Shown: piece by piece, positions 16,806 through 24,865 of the stretch
Position numbering within the stretch: the stretch's first letter is position 1
Layout: every line of letters begins with the position of its first letter
The notes under the pieces: generated by a model
Database searches by the model: none
Seen by the model: the letters and a program-made list of their open reading frames with translations, nothing else
Told to the model about the DNA's origin: nothing
Translations under genes and position numbers: made by a program
Source: Bradyrhizobium sp. ISRA464
Lineage (GTDB): Bacteria > Pseudomonadota > Alphaproteobacteria > Rhizobiales > Xanthobacteraceae
Direction of reading: 5' to 3'
Assembly: GCF_029910095.1 (NCBI RefSeq)
Contig: NZ_CP094526.1
Span: 5,394,001-5,458,000, forward strand
Length of the DNA stretch: 64,000 nucleotides

Positions 16806-19091
16806 GTGCGCCAGATCCTACCGCCGCATTGGAAGCAGAAGGTCCGGAACTTCTTCCTCGACCTCGATGCGCGTATCGACTCGACCCTGTTCTCGTCGGG
16901 CAAGGGGCTGCGCGAGCTCTACGAGCGCTACTCGACCTTCATGGACCGCTTCTATGTCGGCCGCTGGAAGCGCTGGGTGTTCATCGAGCCACTGTCGGAG
17001 GCCGCGACCATCGGGCTCGCCGGCATGGTCCTGATGCTGACGCTCGCGATCCCCGCCTTCCGCGAGACCGCCGACGAGGACTGGCTGAAGAAATCCGACC
17101 TCGCGGTGACCTTCCTCGACCGTTACGGCAACCCGATCGGCAGCCGTGGCATCAAGCATAATGACTCGATCCCGCTGGAAGACTTTCCGGACAACCTGAT
17201 CAAGGCGACGCTCGCCACCGAAGACCGCCGCTTCTACGACCATTTCGGCATCGACGTTCCGGGCCTGGTGCGCGCCCTCGTCACCAACGCGCAGGCCGGC
17301 GGCGTTCGCCAGGGCGGGTCGTCGATCACCCAGCAGCTCGCCAAGAACCTGTTCCTGAACAACGAGCGCACCATCGAGCGCAAGGTGAAGGAAGCCTTCC
17401 TCGCGATCTGGCTGGAGACGCGCCTCACCAAGAACGAGATCCTCAAGCTCTATCTCGACCGCGCCTATATGGGCGGCGGCACCTTCGGCGTCGACGGCGC
17501 GGCGCATTTCTACTTCAACAAGTCGGTGCGCGACGTGAACCTCGCGGAGGCCGCGATGCTCGCCGGCCTGTTCAAGGCGCCGACCAAATACGCCCCGCAT
17601 ATCAACCTGCCCGCGGCGCGCGCCCGCGCCAACGTCGTGCTCGACAATCTCGTCGATGCCGGCTTCATGACCGAAGGCCAGGTGTTCGGCGCCCGCCGCA
17701 ACCCCGCCGTCGCGGTCGACCGGCGCGACGACAACTCGCCAAACTACTATCTCGACTACGCCTTCGACGAGATGCGTAAGCTCGTCGACACCTTCCCGAA
17801 ATCCTACACCGAACGCGTCTTCGTGGTGCGCACCGCGATCGACATGAACGTGCAGCACGCGGCCGAGGAAGCGATCGAGAACGAGCTGCGCCAGTTCGGC
17901 CGCGATTATCACGCGACCCAGGCGGCAACCGTCGTGTCCGATCTCGACGGCGGCATCCGCGCCATGGTCGGCGGACGCGACTATGGCGCAAGCCAGTTCA
18001 ACCGCGCCGTCGACGCCTATCGGCAGCCGGGTTCGTCGTTCAAGCCCTACGTCTACACCACGGCCTTGCTGAATGGCTTCACGCCGAATTCGAAGATCGT
18101 CGACGGCCCGGTCTGTATCGGAAATTGGTGTCCGCAAAACTATGGGCACTCTTATTCCGGCTTGGTGACGCTGACGCAGGCGATCACCCGCTCGATCAAC
18201 GTCATCCCGGTCAAGCTCTCGATCCTGCTCGGCGGCAAGGCAGGGCCGAAGGCCGGCCGCGCCAAGATCGTCGAGGTCGCGCGCCGCTTCGGCCTCACGG
18301 CGCCGCTGCCGGACACCCCGTCGCTGCCGATCGGCTCGGACGAAGTCACCGTGCTTGAACACGCCGTCGCCTATGCGACCTTCCCGAACAAGGGCAAGGC
18401 CGTCACGCCGCATGCGATCCTCGAGGTCCGCACCGGCGCCGGCGACCTGGTCTGGCGCTGGGATCGCGACGGGCCGAAGCCGCGTCAGGCGATTCCGCCG
18501 AATATCGCCGCCGACATGGCGGGCATGATGAGCCACGTGGTCAGCGAAGGCACCGCGCGCCGCGCTGCGCTCGACGGCATTCCGACCGCGGGCAAGACCG
18601 GCACCACCAATGCCTACCGCGACGCCTGGTTCGTCGGCTACACCGGCAACTTCACCTGTGCGGTCTGGTTCGGCAATGACGACTATTCGCCGACCAACCG
18701 CATGACCGGCGGCTCGCTGCCAGCACAGACGTGGCACGACATCATGCTCGCCGCGCATCAGGGCGTCGAGGTGAAGGAACTGACCGGTGTCGGCATGGGT
18801 CAGAAGCTGCCGCAGCCGCCGCAGGCCAATGTCGCGGCCAATGCTGCGCCCAAGGTGCTGGAGACGCGGCCGGGCCCGCCGCCGGTGCTGACCAAGCGTG
18901 GCGCCGATGTCCTGGTCCGCGTCGAGAAGGAGCTCGATGACGCCGCCAAGACCATCGGCAAGACCACGCTGAACGAGCCGTCCAACGTCACGCCCAAGCC
19001 GGAATCCTCCAGCGCGCTGGCCTTCCCCGAAAACTATGTCGCCGCGGCCGGGCCGGACGGCACGACGGCGACCGTGCCACGTAAGAACTGA
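16806..19091 (+). CDS. Class A penicillin-binding protein (PBP1A family), transglycosylase/transpeptidase
   Basis: This bifunctional peptidoglycan synthase (761 residues) has a short cytoplasmic part, one membrane helix at about 66-84, a GT51 domain and a transpeptidase domain. GT51: ATEDRRFYDHFG with the catalytic Glu139, then RQGGSSITQQLAKN. Transpeptidase: SSFK at 410-413 with the nucleophile Ser410, SIN at 463-465, KTGTT at 597-601. The start is GTG at 16806. The 60-residue cytoplasmic N-terminus is longer than in the smallest PBP1 proteins. The next two membrane-linked genes begin one base after its stop and overlap each other, so the three are one transcription unit. It acts at the outer face of the inner membrane. 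Confidence 0.93.
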   Translation: MRQILPPHWKQKVRNFFLDLDARIDSTLFSSGKGLRELYERYSTFMDRFYVGRWKRWVFIEPLSEAATIGLAGMVLMLTLAIPAFRETADEDWLKKSDLAVTFLDRYGNPIGSRGIKHNDSIPLEDFPDNLIKATLATEDRRFYDHFGIDVPGLVRALVTNAQAGGVRQGGSSITQQLAKNLFLNNERTIERKVKEAFLAIWLETRLTKNEILKLYLDRAYMGGGTFGVDGAAHFYFNKSVRDVNLAEAAMLAGLFKAPTKYAPHINLPAARARANVVLDNLVDAGFMTEGQVFGARRNPAVAVDRRDDNSPNYYLDYAFDEMRKLVDTFPKSYTERVFVVRTAIDMNVQHAAEEAIENELRQFGRDYHATQAATVVSDLDGGIRAMVGGRDYGASQFNRAVDAYRQPGSSFKPYVYTTALLNGFTPNSKIVDGPVCIGNWCPQNYGHSYSGLVTLTQAITRSINVIPVKLSILLGGKAGPKAGRAKIVEVARRFGLTAPLPDTPSLPIGSDEVTVLEHAVAYATFPNKGKAVTPHAILEVRTGAGDLVWRWDRDGPKPRQAIPPNIAADMAGMMSHVVSEGTARRAALDGIPTAGKTGTTNAYRDAWFVGYTGNFTCAVWFGNDDYSPTNRMTGGSLPAQTWHDIMLAAHQGVEVKELTGVGMGQKLPQPPQANVAANAAPKVLETRPGPPPVLTKRGADVLVRVEKELDDAAKTIGKTTLNEPSNVTPKPESSSALAFPENYVAAAGPDGTTATVPRKN

Positions 19092-19092
19092 C

Positions 19093-19671
19093 GTGCGGCT
19101 GCTCTTCTCCACCTTGCTGGCGCTGTTGATCGCCGCTGCTGTCGGGCTCGGCCTGACCTACATGACAGCGACGCGCGGCACCGATCTCGGCACCCTGAAG
19201 ATCGGCGCCTGGACCGCGCGGCCGAAGAACGGCACCTCCGACGTCGACCCTTATTCCCGCGCGACCATCGCGCGCAGCGGCGAGCTGCCGATCGGCACCG
19301 GCGACGGTATCGCATTCACCGCCACCACCGACGACAAGAACAAGCCGCTCGACGGCCGCTGCGACGTCGTCGTCAGCGGCGTGACGCCGGCGGCGCGGTT
19401 CTGGACGCTGACGCTGTTCGATCGCAAGGGCCATCTGGTCGCCAACGCGCTGCAGCGCTACGCCTTCACCAGCCAGGAGATCACCCGCGCCTCCGACGGC
19501 ACCTTCGAGATCCACATCGCCTCGCGCGCGCGGGCCGGCAACTGGCTGCCGACCGGCGGCATCGAGCGCTACGCGCTGATGCTCCGCCTCTACGACACGC
19601 CGGTCGGAGTAGCGACCCGCACGCAGCGTGATGCGCCGCTGCCGGCGATCGCAACGACAGGCTGCCCATGA
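19093..19671 (+). CDS. DUF1214 domain protein, membrane-anchored
   Basis: A 192-residue protein starting with GTG one base after the PBP stop. Residues 3-22 form a signal anchor (LLFSTLLALLIAAAVGLGL). The exported part contains DVDPYSRATIARSGELP and the C-terminal NWLPTGG followed by MLRLYDTP, the hallmarks of DUF1214. In larger enzymes DUF1254 precedes DUF1214 in one chain; here the two are separate genes in reverse order. The stop overlaps the start of the DUF1254 gene (ATGA). An extension upstream to 19036 would overlap PBP coding sequence and is rejected. Function unknown; an envelope role is suggested by export and context only. Confidence 0.85.
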   Translation: MRLLFSTLLALLIAAAVGLGLTYMTATRGTDLGTLKIGAWTARPKNGTSDVDPYSRATIARSGELPIGTGDGIAFTATTDDKNKPLDGRCDVVVSGVTPAARFWTLTLFDRKGHLVANALQRYAFTSQEITRASDGTFEIHIASRARAGNWLPTGGIERYALMLRLYDTPVGVATRTQRDAPLPAIATTGCP

Positions 19672-20288
19672 TCCGCTTGCTGCTCACCATCATCGCGGGC
19701 GTGCTGCTGGGCGGCGTGGTGCATCTCGTCAGCGTGCTGGCGCTGCCGAGCATCGCCTCGCAGGACGCCTATTCGCGGCTGACGCCGATGACCAAGCTCA
19801 ACGAGGTGACGCAGCTGCCGCTGGCCGATCCCAACAACTCGCCTATGCCGTTGATGGACCCGGCCTTCGCGGTCGCGATCTGCCGCTACGATCTGTCGAC
19901 CGGGCCGATCAAGCTCACGGTGCCGGTGAGCCAAGCCTATACGTCGGTGTCGTTCTACACCCGCCAGGAGATCGCCTATTACGCCATCAACGACCGCTCC
20001 GCCGGCAAGAAGGTGATCGAGCTCGACCTGATGACGGAGCAGCAGCACAGTGACCTGCCGGAGGACGAGGACATCACCTCCGCCGACCGGCTGATCATCG
20101 ACTCGCCGACGACCACCGGGCTGATCCTTCTCAAGGCGCTGGCGCCGGAGCCCGGCCTGATGCCGCAGGCACAGGCCTCGCTGGCAGCCGCGAAGTGCAA
20201 GGTGCAGTCAGAGCCGACGGCCGCGAAGCAGGACGCGCCGCCGCCGGTCGCCCCGGCTCCGGCACCGCCCCCGGCGCGCAAGCGCTAG
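19668..20288 (+). CDS. DUF1254 domain protein, membrane-anchored
   Basis: A 206-residue protein whose first 25 residues form a signal anchor (LLLTIIAGVLLGGVVHLVSV). The core DAYSRLTPMTKLNEVTQLPL, MDPAFAVAICRYDL and GPIKLTVPV fits DUF1254. The C-terminus is a Pro/Ala-rich tail ending PPARKR. It is translationally coupled to the DUF1214 gene by a four-base overlap, so the two probably act together as a split version of the DUF1254-DUF1214 pair. Its TAG stop overlaps the TAG stop of the convergent hydrolase gene through the palindrome CTAG at 20285-20288. Confidence 0.85.
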   Translation: MIRLLLTIIAGVLLGGVVHLVSVLALPSIASQDAYSRLTPMTKLNEVTQLPLADPNNSPMPLMDPAFAVAICRYDLSTGPIKLTVPVSQAYTSVSFYTRQEIAYYAINDRSAGKKVIELDLMTEQQHSDLPEDEDITSADRLIIDSPTTTGLILLKALAPEPGLMPQAQASLAAAKCKVQSEPTAAKQDAPPPVAPAPAPPPARKR

Positions 20289-21133
20289 GCCGCGGCGGCT
20301 GGCGCCGTATGCCGGCCGCAGCGGCAGGCCTCGTAGTCGACGGGGTCGTGGCTGTTGATGATGGTGACGGTGTCGCCATGGGCCGCCTTCAGCGCCCGCA
20401 GCCGCTCCTGGTTGTGGATGCGCGCCGCGCGATCCATGTCGACGCGGCGCTGGAACATGCCGAGCACGAGCGGAATCCTCGGCCTGGCGTCGAGCTGCGC
20501 GTGATGGAAATAGGCATCGCCGGCGTGCAGCAGCCACCTGCCCCCATCGCGCACCGCGATCGCGCAGTGGCCGAGCGTGTGGCCCGGCAGCGGGATTAGA
20601 AGAATATCGGGCTCGCGGTCGCCGAGCGCGCGCACGCCCGCAAAGCCGAACCAGTTCTCTCCACCTTCGTCATGGAGCGCCCAGTCCGGCTCGTGCCGCC
20701 ACTGCGCCGTGACGTAGCGACCGGGCGGCGGCGCAATCTGCCGCGTCACCGCCATCTCGTACTCCTTGCGATGGACGTGGACCTTGGCCTTCGGAAAGTC
20801 CGCCACGCCCCCAGCATGATCGCGATCGAGATGCGTCAGCAGGAGATGCCGCACGTCGTTCGGAGAGAAGCCGAGCGCCTTGATCTGCCGCACCGCGGTC
20901 TCCGCCGGGTCGAGCCGCGGCGTGGTCTGCCTGACCCATTTGCGGCCGAGCCGCGACGGGTCGGCGATATCGTCAAGCCCTATGCCGGTGTCGACCAGTA
21001 CAAGGCCGTCATTGCTCTCGACGAGCAGGCAGTGACAGACCATCCGCCCGCGCCGGAACAAGCCGCCGGTGCCGTTCACAAGCCGCTGTCCGATCGGACA
21101 CATGGTGCCGGTGTTGAGATGATGGATGCGCAT
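20285..21133 (-). CDS. Metallo-beta-lactamase-fold hydrolase, N-acyl-homoserine-lactonase family
   Basis: A 282-residue MBL-fold protein. The metal site begins LLLTHLDRDHAGGV (HxDxDH, with Asp where the classic motif has the second His), then LPGHTLGHCAI and HAGDAYFHHAQ provide later ligands. The set resembles proteins annotated as AHL lactonase family, but the altered HxHxDH motif makes lactonase activity uncertain. I chose ATG 21133, which has GGAGGG at good spacing; an in-frame start at 21160 adds nine residues. It is divergent from a LysR gene 91 bases away, the usual layout for a regulator and its target. Confidence 0.82.
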   Translation of the reverse strand: MRIHHLNTGTMCPIGQRLVNGTGGLFRRGRMVCHCLLVESNDGLVLVDTGIGLDDIADPSRLGRKWVRQTTPRLDPAETAVRQIKALGFSPNDVRHLLLTHLDRDHAGGVADFPKAKVHVHRKEYEMAVTRQIAPPPGRYVTAQWRHEPDWALHDEGGENWFGFAGVRALGDREPDILLIPLPGHTLGHCAIAVRDGGRWLLHAGDAYFHHAQLDARPRIPLVLGMFQRRVDMDRAARIHNQERLRALKAAHGDTVTIINSHDPVDYEACRCGRHTAPAAAA

Positions 21134-21211
21134 GATGAACCCTCCGCTGAACCAGCTCACGGCTTGCCACGCGTCATGACATAGGTAAAATATTGTCTTC
21201 TGATCTATTCG

Positions 21212-21226
21212 ATAGGATGTTCCTAT
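21212..21226. promoter_or_regulatory. Candidate LysR-type operator (T-N11-A inverted repeat)
   Basis: ATAGGA-TGT-TCCTAT is a perfect six-base inverted repeat with T-N11-A geometry, the classic LysR box. It lies between the divergent hydrolase and LysR genes and runs into the LysR ATG (21225-21227). The AGGA half also serves as the ribosome binding site, so regulator binding would compete with its own expression. Confidence 0.5.
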
Positions 21227-22106
21227 GGATATCCGCGAGCTGCGCTACTTCGCGGCGGTCTACCGCGAGCGCAACCTCACCGCCGCGGCAAAGCGCTGCT
21301 TCATCTCGCAGCCGTCGATCTCGGCGGCGATCACCAATCTCGAGGCCGAGCTCGGCACCACGCTGTTCATCCGGCACAAGAAGGGCATGGCGCCGACGGA
21401 ATCCGCTGCGCAATTCCATGCCGTCGCCCGCAGGATCATCGACGAGGCGGACGCGGCGCGAAACCTGTTTCGCAAGCCGGCGACGCGGCAGGCGCTGACG
21501 CTCGGGCTGTTGCGGACGCTCGATCAGACGCGCACGATTGCGCTGCTGAAGCCGCTGACCGGCAACACCGATCTCGCGCTGCGCCTGGTCGGCGCCAACG
21601 AGAAGGCCGACGCACGGATCGTCGCGAAGTCCATGATCGACGCCGGCGAGCACTTCATCCCGCTCTGGAGCGAGCGCTACGTCGCGGCGCTGCCGCCATC
21701 GCATCCGCTCACCTTGAAGGAGACGCTGCGGACCGCCGATTTCGCCGGCGTCCCGATGATCGATCGCTGCCATTGCGAGCAGCAGGAATTCTTCAAGCGC
21801 GCCTCGCCGCCGCGCGCCCCAGTGGCGATCGCCGAATCGGAGGATTGGGCGATGGCGCTGGTTGCCGCCGGCGTCGGCGTTGCGATCGTCCCCGAAGGAG
21901 TGGCGCGCGGCAATCCCGACGTCGCAGTGCGCGCGATCGAGATCGACGTGACGCGGCAGGTCGGGCTCGCCTATCCCGCAGTCCGTCCGCCGTCCGATGC
22001 GCTGAAGGAGTTCATTGCGACACTGCCGCGGCAGCAGGCCAAGGGCGGCCGCGCAAGACCAAAGGAAAGGAAGCCTAGCCCTTCGACACCACGGCGCGGC
22101 CGATGA
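21225..22106 (+). CDS. LysR family transcriptional regulator
   Basis: A 293-residue regulator with the standard N-terminal winged helix-turn-helix (about 3-60): DIRELRYFAAVYRERNLTAA, FISQPSISAAITNLEAELG, TTLFIRHKKG. The rest is the substrate-binding-like effector domain. It is divergent from the MBL-fold hydrolase gene and probably controls it and itself through the T-N11-A palindrome at its start. The basic C-terminal tail (ARPKERKPSPSTPRRGR) overlaps the end of the convergent lipoprotein gene by 32 bases. The inducer is unknown. Confidence 0.92.
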   Translation: MDIRELRYFAAVYRERNLTAAAKRCFISQPSISAAITNLEAELGTTLFIRHKKGMAPTESAAQFHAVARRIIDEADAARNLFRKPATRQALTLGLLRTLDQTRTIALLKPLTGNTDLALRLVGANEKADARIVAKSMIDAGEHFIPLWSERYVAALPPSHPLTLKETLRTADFAGVPMIDRCHCEQQEFFKRASPPRAPVAIAESEDWAMALVAAGVGVAIVPEGVARGNPDVAVRAIEIDVTRQVGLAYPAVRPPSDALKEFIATLPRQQAKGGRARPKERKPSPSTPRRGR

Positions 22107-22842
22107 CCGGCGCGGAGACGATCGGCGCAGCGGCCGCGAGACGCGCGAGCTCGCCGATCTGGCGGTCGGCGTCTGCCGCCATGCCATCAGGCGCCTGGAT
22201 CACCAGCCGCTCCAGCGCCCAGCGATAGGACGAGATGCGCCGCTCCAGGCTCTGCTGGACCCATTGCACGATCAGCGCGTTCTCTTCCATCCGCGCGACT
22301 GCGTCGGCGCGCTCGCGCGGCGACACATCCGCGATCATGTTGAGACTGGCGTTGCGCTTGCGGTCGAGGTCGATCACCTGGCTCGCGGTGGCGAAGAACG
22401 GTTCGAAGCGCGTGATGTCGTCGCGGACATCGTCGATCAGCAGCGAATAGCGCGAGGCAAAGGAGCGGTGCGGCTCATCGATCAGGTTGCGGCCGTAAGC
22501 GGTGCGGTCGAACACCGCTTTCTGCCGCCATGGCGACGGCAGCGGCTGGTAGTCGCCGAACACGCTCTTCCAGGCCGGGCGCGAAAGCGGCGCCTCGATG
22601 AACTGATAGGCGAGGTCGCGCAGCTGCCGCTCATTCTCGGTGAGCTGGAACTGCGAGGCCTTCATGCCGATGCTGCCGGTCGCTTCCGCACCGAGCCAGC
22701 GATGCATGTCGTCGTTGCGGAAGTCGGCGCGGGTGCGGCCGAAGTCACCGCCGCTGCAGCCGCCGAGCGTGGCGCCCGCCAACAGCAGGATCAGCGCCGG
22801 GAGTGACCACCGGCCAGCGATCCGCTGCGCAAGCTTCGGCAT
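22075..22842 (-). CDS. Putative lipoprotein, function unknown
   Basis: A 255-residue protein with a type II signal peptide: a basic N-terminus, a hydrophobic stretch, and the lipobox LGGC with Cys29. The remainder is helical and charged, with blocks such as FRNDDMHRWLGAEATGS and DDVRDDITRFEPFFATASQV. The last 30 residues overlap the LysR gene on the other strand. I know similar hypothetical lipoproteins in bradyrhizobia but no domain name. The ATG at 22842 is used because it starts directly before the signal peptide; upstream extension lacks signal features. Confidence 0.8.
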   Translation of the reverse strand: MPKLAQRIAGRWSLPALILLLAGATLGGCSGGDFGRTRADFRNDDMHRWLGAEATGSIGMKASQFQLTENERQLRDLAYQFIEAPLSRPAWKSVFGDYQPLPSPWRQKAVFDRTAYGRNLIDEPHRSFASRYSLLIDDVRDDITRFEPFFATASQVIDLDRKRNASLNMIADVSPRERADAVARMEENALIVQWVQQSLERRISSYRWALERLVIQAPDGMAADADRQIGELARLAAAAPIVSAPVIGRAVVSKG

Positions 22843-22858
22843 CGCACGATGTCCGCAA

Positions 22859-23056
22859 TCAGGAGCGCCGGCGGCGACGGCGCCCCGGTGCAGTCCCCTG
22901 TTCGGGTCCACGATCACCGCCGGTCTGTTCGGCAGCTCGCTCGATCCGAACGACGGGGAGGATCAGCACGATTCCCATGCCTTCGCTTGCAGCGCCGTCC
23001 ATCATGCTCGGCCGCCGCGTAGCCGCATCCGCCGGAAACTCGATGATGGTGCCCAT
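22859..23056 (-). CDS. Small conserved protein with Arg-rich tail, function unknown
   Basis: A 65-residue frame beginning MGTIIEFPADAATRRPSMMD, followed by a hydrophobic strand IVLILPVVRIER and an Arg-rich tail ending GRRRRRRS. Small proteins with an MGT(I/V)IEFPADAA start are familiar from related genomes, from memory. It lies 16 bases upstream of the lipoprotein gene on the same strand, so the two may be cotranscribed. A GAGAG element stands about ten bases before the ATG. The tail suggests nucleic acid or acidic-partner binding, which is inference. Confidence 0.6.
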   Translation of the reverse strand: MGTIIEFPADAATRRPSMMDGAASEGMGIVLILPVVRIERAAEQTGGDRGPEQGTAPGRRRRRRS

Positions 23057-23315
23057 GTTCCGTTCTCTCTGGCCCCCGCACGGACATGATTTGCCCTGCG
23101 CTGCCCGAATTAAGAACGGGCATGGTTAATGACATCTTAATCTGCAAATGCGGGCGGTTACGGATGTGGCGTTGTGCCTTATTTGACACGCGCAAATTGT
23201 AGCCTTCGCCTTCACGACTTATTTTCCTTAACTGCCTCTTAAAGCAGCCCGCGTAGGCTCGCTTGCACAAGGATTCCCAAACTCGAATCGATACCGACGT
23301 CGCGTAACGCCCGAG

Positions 23316-24287
23316 ATGAGCGCAGCTCCACTATTTCCCGGCTTTGATGGGCTGATGACGCTCTCCCGACGCGAGGGTGTCGACATCCGCCCCACCCTGC
23401 TGCGCGTCTTGACTGACCTCTATGTACAGGCAAGCGCCCACTCCACCGACGAAGAGCAGCAATTCGTCGAGCTGACGTCGCGCCTGATCGACGAGGTCGA
23501 CGACGCGACCCGCGCTGCCGTCCGCGCCCGCCTTGCGATCTATCCGGCAACGCCCGCCAGGATCCTCGACAAGCTCGGGCTGCGGTGCGCCGATGCTGGC
23601 CAGCCGATCGCGGCTGCGTCTCCCATTCCCGCTCCCGCGCCGTCGGCGCCAGCGGTCAGGGTCCCGACCGAAGCCGAGTTGCGGATGGCTGCGAGCCTGT
23701 CGATGCGGCCGAACGATGCGGCCGAAATCTCCGACGTGTTCTTTGCCGCCGGTGCCGGCGAGCGCGCGCGGATCCTGCATAATCTGCAGGACACGCCGCT
23801 GAAGGCCGCCGCGCGAATTCCGGCCGACCGCGCCGCGCGCGCGATCCACATCCTGGAGATGGCGGCGTTCGCCGAGGACGTCGAGAACTTCACGCTGGAA
23901 CTCGGAGAAGCGTTGATCCTGTCATCGCGGATCGCCGCGCAAGTGGTGAACGATCCTGGCGGCGAGCCGCTCGCCTGCGCGATGCGGGCGCTCGACGTGT
24001 CGAGCGCGGCGTTTCAGCGGATCCTGATGTTCCTCAACCCGGAAGCGGGCTCATCGGTCAACTATGTCTACCGCCTCTCGCGGCTCTACGATCGGCTGAG
24101 CGAACGTTCCGCACTCGTGATGCTGGCGGCGTGGCGCGGCTCGACCATGGCGGTGGTCCGCGCCAAGTATCGCTCCTCGCTCTATGACGATGAGCCTCAT
24201 CGCGCGCGTCCGGCGTCGTCGCTGACGCGGCCGACCGTGCAGCCCGGCAGTGCGCCGGCCATTCGCAACCACAAATCCGGAAGCTAG
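23316..24287 (+). CDS. DUF2336 domain protein
   Basis: A 323-residue soluble protein, mostly helical. The N-terminal half (GLMTLSRREGVDIRPTLLRV and QFVELTSRLIDEVDDATRA) and the middle part match DUF2336, a domain typical of Alphaproteobacteria with HEAT-like helices and of unknown role. A second DUF2336 protein is encoded at 54947-56053. A Pro/Ala linker lies at about 105-115. The tail after residue 290 is basic and low in complexity. Its stop overlaps the stop of the convergent DUF1491 gene through CTAG at 24284-24287. Confidence 0.85.
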   Translation: MSAAPLFPGFDGLMTLSRREGVDIRPTLLRVLTDLYVQASAHSTDEEQQFVELTSRLIDEVDDATRAAVRARLAIYPATPARILDKLGLRCADAGQPIAAASPIPAPAPSAPAVRVPTEAELRMAASLSMRPNDAAEISDVFFAAGAGERARILHNLQDTPLKAAARIPADRAARAIHILEMAAFAEDVENFTLELGEALILSSRIAAQVVNDPGGEPLACAMRALDVSSAAFQRILMFLNPEAGSSVNYVYRLSRLYDRLSERSALVMLAAWRGSTMAVVRAKYRSSLYDDEPHRARPASSLTRPTVQPGSAPAIRNHKSGS

Positions 24288-24628
24288 CTTTTCGCGAGGT
24301 CGAGAAAATGCCGCCCGGTGCGGTCCTCGGTCTCGACGATCCAGGCGTCGGGGTCGAAGCGGACCTCCTTGACCAATCGTTGCTCGACCGACGGCTCGGG
24401 CAACGGCTCCGGCGCGATCGGAACAAACAAGCGTTCGACCGGGCGGCTGTCGTCATAAACCGTCTGCGGCGCCGGCGCATACAGCATTGCGTTGCCATCC
24501 ATCAGCGCCACCTTGACGAAGACGGCACCGGCCTCCTCGGCACCCTTCTTGCGGATCGCGCCGAACACGCCCTCAGTCTGGCAGCGGCGCAGATAGGCGG
24601 CCACCCATATGCTGGTTTTCAATCGCAT
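24284..24628 (-). CDS. DUF1491 family protein
   Basis: A 114-residue protein with the family start MRLKTSIWVAAYLRRCQTEG and the blocks FVKVALMDGNAMLY and DPDAWIVETEDRTGRHFLDL. DUF1491 is a small alphaproteobacterial family without known function. I placed the start at ATG 24628, because the 12 residues upstream do not fit the family. It shares its stop palindrome with the DUF2336 gene. Confidence 0.88.
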   Translation of the reverse strand: MRLKTSIWVAAYLRRCQTEGVFGAIRKKGAEEAGAVFVKVALMDGNAMLYAPAPQTVYDDSRPVERLFVPIAPEPLPEPSVEQRLVKEVRFDPDAWIVETEDRTGRHFLDLAKS

Positions 24629-24730
24629 GCGCGACCTATAGGCCAGCGGCGCGGCTCCGTGCAATCGCGGTGTCGAGCACCCCTACAGGTTGCCCCTCGC
24701 ACCAGCCGTCCATATCCTCGCTGTCGCAGT

Positions 24731-24856
24731 GTGAGCCGCGCCTGGGTCGACGGGGCCATTCCGGATCCCGACGATCCGGAATCGGTGTTGATCGGGGGAC
24801 GCAAGAAAGAGTTCTCCGACGAGGTCAGAGAGGTCCTGCTTGAGGACGTCAGTTGA
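24731..24856 (+). CDS. Small acidic hypothetical protein, 41 residues
   Basis: A short frame from GTG 24731 gives VSRAWVDGAIPDPDDPESV and then GGRKKEFSDEVREVLLEDVS, an acidic peptide that looks protein-like. It sits in the gap between divergent DUF1491 and the end of the peptidoglycan-binding gene. The longer open frame back to 24308 is antisense to DUF1491 and is rejected. The ribosome site is weak, so the call is tentative. Confidence 0.4.
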   Translation: MSRAWVDGAIPDPDDPESVLIGGRKKEFSDEVREVLLEDVS

Positions 24857-24865
24857 CAAGCGGAA

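Noticed and set aside
16818..19112. 764-codon open frame opposite the penicillin-binding protein gene
   Set aside because: Same explanation; the plus-strand frame has all PBP catalytic motifs.
24308..24856. 182-codon plus-strand frame
   Set aside because: Most of it is antisense to the DUF1491 gene; only the last 41 codons are kept as a tentative small gene.
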